From Methanobacteriota archaeon (GTDB lineage Archaea > Hydrothermarchaeota > Hydrothermarchaeia > Hydrothermarchaeales > BMS3B): a stretch of 7,941 bases of DNA. Of the stretch, positions 6,609 through 7,941 are shown one piece after another. The stretch's first letter is position 1; each line of letters starts with the position of its first letter. The stretch spans positions 1 through 7,941 of the forward strand of contig QIGD01000047.1 in the NCBI GenBank assembly GCA_003229935.1. Reading direction: 5' to 3'. The translations under genes were made by a program, and so were the position numbers. Under the pieces are notes generated by a model, which had not been told where the DNA came from, did not search any database, and saw only the letters and a list, made by a program, of their open reading frames with translations.

Positions 6609-7520
6609 TTGAAGTATCTTTATATCTTCCTAATCTTATTACTAACAGCAGTACCAGTTTATTCAGACGTGGGTATCTCGCTTGTCAGTGTACCTCAGGG
6701 CTCTGTTTCTAAGGTCACAAGTCATCTCAATGCAAGAATTGAAAACATAGGATATGACAGAGCTTTTGTTGCTCTACCTCAGGGGTGGAAGATAAATCCT
6801 ATTGACAATTCGGTTAAAGCCTATGCTGTCAGAAGGGCAATCTGGAGAATATATTCCTCTCCCATAAGAAGTGATAACCTTTTCGGGACTGACCATGTTT
6901 ACAATATGTTCGATTACATTCAAATGGTGCAGAATACAGAGATAAATAATAGAGAGGGCTGGTGGCTTATGCCCAATGAGGGTATAATAATAAATATAAA
7001 ACTTACACTTCCCGCATCTGGAGAAGTTGACCCAATGAAAGTTCAGGAAGAAAACCCTAATATCCTTGTGAGAAATTGGAATCAGGAGTTTATTTTAGAT
7101 GTTTCTTCTAATGGGGTAATAACAGCACCCTGGGTTGTGATGGGTGCCACCCTCACAACGGCTTCACCTCCTCCACTTGGAGACTCAAATAAAATCAGCA
7201 CCATGGATTTCTACTACATTAAAAGCTACAGGAAGAAATATGAGAGAAACTATAATATTTCTGCCTGGGACAAATGGTTTCCTGTTAAAAACTCCCTTAC
7301 ATATGCTTTCAAACCTTCCTACAATTCTGGAAATTTTAGCGAATTCTCCCAGCCGCCAGAGAAAAACAATTATGTAAGACCTGTATGGCGTACATCTGGC
7401 CTAAAGCAGATAGAATATACATATGACTGGGTGCAGGGAAAGGAGATAAGTGGTATAAGCCTTCTGAATAATGACTTCAAGAATATTCCCTCGTGGTCTG
7501 CGTGGTTCTATGATTACTGA
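6609..7520 (+). CDS. Secreted tryptophan-rich protein of unknown function
   Basis: I do not recognise this 303-residue protein. It starts at TTG, supported by a near-ideal ribosome binding site and by the signal peptide that follows: MKYLYIFLILLLTAVPVYS with likely cleavage after Ser19. The mature part looks beta-rich and is exported or surface-exposed. It has about twelve tryptophans, including GWW, AWDKW and SWSAW, many tyrosines and asparagines, and no cysteine. It ends in aromatic residues (SAWFYDY). It has no membrane anchor at the C-terminus. The eleven-base spacing after the DUF515 gene and the 11-base overlap with mptD suggest co-transcription. A partner role with the DUF515 protein at the cell surface is a reasonable guess from position alone. 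The aromatic content could fit carbohydrate binding, but no catalytic motif was seen. Confidence 0.75.
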   Translation: MKYLYIFLILLLTAVPVYSDVGISLVSVPQGSVSKVTSHLNARIENIGYDRAFVALPQGWKINPIDNSVKAYAVRRAIWRIYSSPIRSDNLFGTDHVYNMFDYIQMVQNTEINNREGWWLMPNEGIIINIKLTLPASGEVDPMKVQEENPNILVRNWNQEFILDVSSNGVITAPWVVMGATLTTASPPPLGDSNKISTMDFYYIKSYRKKYERNYNISAWDKWFPVKNSLTYAFKPSYNSGNFSEFSQPPEKNNYVRPVWRTSGLKQIEYTYDWVQGKEISGISLLNNDFKNIPSWSAWFYDY

Positions 7521-7848
7521 TGGTGAAATTGCAGCCTTTGAAGTGGGAATAAAGCTTGGTGCACTTTTTCATCAGTTTATAGGAACTCCAGTCAGTGTAA
7601 AAACAAAGCCTTCTCTTGAAAAGGCTATGGAGGAAGCCATGAAAAATCAACCTTATGTTATAGAAGCTGAAGTGAAAATAGATGAAGAAATGTTAAGAAA
7701 TTCATTAAAAAAACCATTTGGGTATGTTTCCCTTGAAGGTAAGATGATATATACAAGAGTCAGGATTAAATTTAGAAATACCTCCTTTACCGGCGTGCTT
7801 GAGTATTCCTCTGAAATAGATTATCCTGAGATGAAGCTTGTTGAATAA
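7510..7848 (+). CDS. mptD: Archaeal dihydroneopterin aldolase MptD
   Basis: MptD cleaves 7,8-dihydroneopterin to 6-hydroxymethyl-7,8-dihydropterin and glycolaldehyde in methanopterin synthesis. It is unrelated to bacterial FolB. The 112 residues match the small archaeal family (former DUF372): the opening MITDGEIAAFEVGIKLGAL, then FHQFIGTPVS with His21, and a C-terminal strand part ending YSSEIDYPEMKLVE. The ATG at 7510 gives the family N-terminus. An ATG at 7471 would add 13 unrelated residues and overlap the upstream gene by 50 bases. With 7510 the overlap is 11 bases, in keeping with an operon. It complements mptA at 4466. MptB, the phosphodiesterase step between the two, is not present. 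An IS605-type end begins one to ten bases after its stop. Confidence 0.85.
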   Translation: MITDGEIAAFEVGIKLGALFHQFIGTPVSVKTKPSLEKAMEEAMKNQPYVIEAEVKIDEEMLRNSLKKPFGYVSLEGKMIYTRVRIKFRNTSFTGVLEYSSEIDYPEMKLVE

Positions 7849-7855
7849 CTGTGAA

Positions 7856-7941
7856 CTACCCACGACTAAAGTCGTGGACTTCCTGAGTCATAGGTGTATC
7901 TTGTGCTAGACCTCGAACAGGCATCAAATCGGTGTATCCCA
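7856..7941 (-). CDS. tnpB: TnpB (IS605-type) C-terminal fragment, cut by window edge
   Basis: One minus-strand frame stays open from the window edge to TAG at 7858-7856 and encodes 27 residues, G-Y-T-D-L-M-P-V-R-G-L-A-Q-D-T-P-M-T-Q-E-V-H-D-F-S-R-G, split here by its halves GYTDLMPV and TQEVHDFSRG. Archaeal IS605-type TnpB proteins often end in a polar tail of this kind (a T-Q-E-x-H-like string) whose codons form the right-end hairpin. The catalytic RuvC and zinc-finger parts would lie outside the window. The stop codon falls inside the element's right end, as is typical. The fragment is too short for a firm family call without the rest. Confidence 0.55.
   Translation of the reverse strand, partial: GYTDLMPVRGLAQDTPMTQEVHDFSRG
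7859..7941 (-). ncRNA. Presumed omega-RNA (reRNA) scaffold region of TnpB
   Basis: In IS200/IS605 elements the guide RNA of TnpB is encoded at the right end, overlapping the 3' end of tnpB, and its guide is read from the flanking DNA. The hairpin at 7877-7860 and its CAGGAAG lead-in (7885-7879) occupy the place of the terminal scaffold stem. The upstream limit lies at or beyond the window edge. The guide would be copied from just left of the element end, that is from the mptD stop region. This follows from family knowledge, not from any transcript seen here. Confidence 0.4.
7860..7877. repeat. Right-end hairpin of IS605-type element (copy 2)
   Basis: CCACGAC (7860-7866) pairs fully with GTCGTGG (7871-7877) around a TAAA loop. 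The same type of hairpin with compensatory stem changes occurs at 178-197. It lies within the last codons of the tnpB fragment. Confidence 0.8.

Larger units (their letters stand above)
7849..7941 (-). mobile_element. IS200/IS605-family element, right end
   Basis: Read on the minus strand, the element runs from beyond the window through the tnpB C-terminus, a perfect 7-bp hairpin (7877-7860) and the tail GGGTAGTTCAC to its end near 7849-7855. Hairpin plus short tail just after the tnpB stop is the standard right-end layout in this family. The exact cleavage site cannot be fixed by eye. The element has landed right behind the mptD stop at 7848. Confidence 0.65.

Noticed and set aside
7471..7509. 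ATG at 7471 as the mptD start
   Set aside because: It would add 13 residues unlike the family and overlap the upstream gene by 50 bases. The family N-terminus begins at the ATG at 7510.
1..7941. Circular replicon with one tnpB spanning the joined window ends
   Set aside because: Joining the edges would leave only 7 plus 27 codons, with the entire TnpB core missing and the two parts in no consistent frame. Two separate copies or an assembly break fit better.

Overview
The window reads as archaeal, probably from a methanopterin-using euryarchaeote (methanogen, ANME or Archaeoglobi-like). The evidence is an archaeal-type GatD (the GatDE tRNA amidotransferase is restricted to Archaea), a MptA-type GTP cyclohydrolase and a MptD-type dihydroneopterin aldolase (both methanopterin pathway), a DUF515 protein, TATA-box promoters with AG-rich Shine-Dalgarno sites, and AGA/AGG/ATA-rich codon use. 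The species cannot be fixed from the sequence alone.

Layout. Positions 1-257 hold the start of a minus-strand tnpB (first seven codons, with promoter and ribosome binding site) and two strong hairpins that look like IS200/IS605-family end structures. Positions 258-616 are non-coding and carry two candidate TATA boxes, a hairpin and a C-rich tract ahead of argH. Positions 617-5335 are a compact plus-strand operon: argH (argininosuccinate lyase), gatD (amidotransferase subunit D), aroC (chorismate synthase) and mptA. The junctions are abutting (argH/gatD), 22 nt (gatD/aroC) and a 4-nt overlap (aroC/mptA). A new TATA box at about 5337-5346 opens a second group: a DUF515 membrane-anchored protein with a SAF/CpaB-like stretch, a secreted tryptophan-rich protein without cysteine that starts at TTG, and mptD. 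One to ten bases after the mptD stop, the window enters the right end of another minus-strand tnpB element (C-terminal 27 codons, terminal hairpin, presumed omega-RNA region), which continues past the window.

How the parts relate. argH and aroC serve amino-acid synthesis, and gatD makes Gln-tRNA(Gln). mptA and mptD carry out early steps of the tetrahydromethanopterin pterin pathway, but the two envelope genes separate them. Both window edges fall inside same-orientation tnpB genes, so the housekeeping block sits between two IS605-type elements. The most interesting points are the paired hairpins with compensatory base changes at the two ends, the IS end placed exactly behind mptD, and the uncharacterised DUF515/secreted-protein pair inside a pterin locus.
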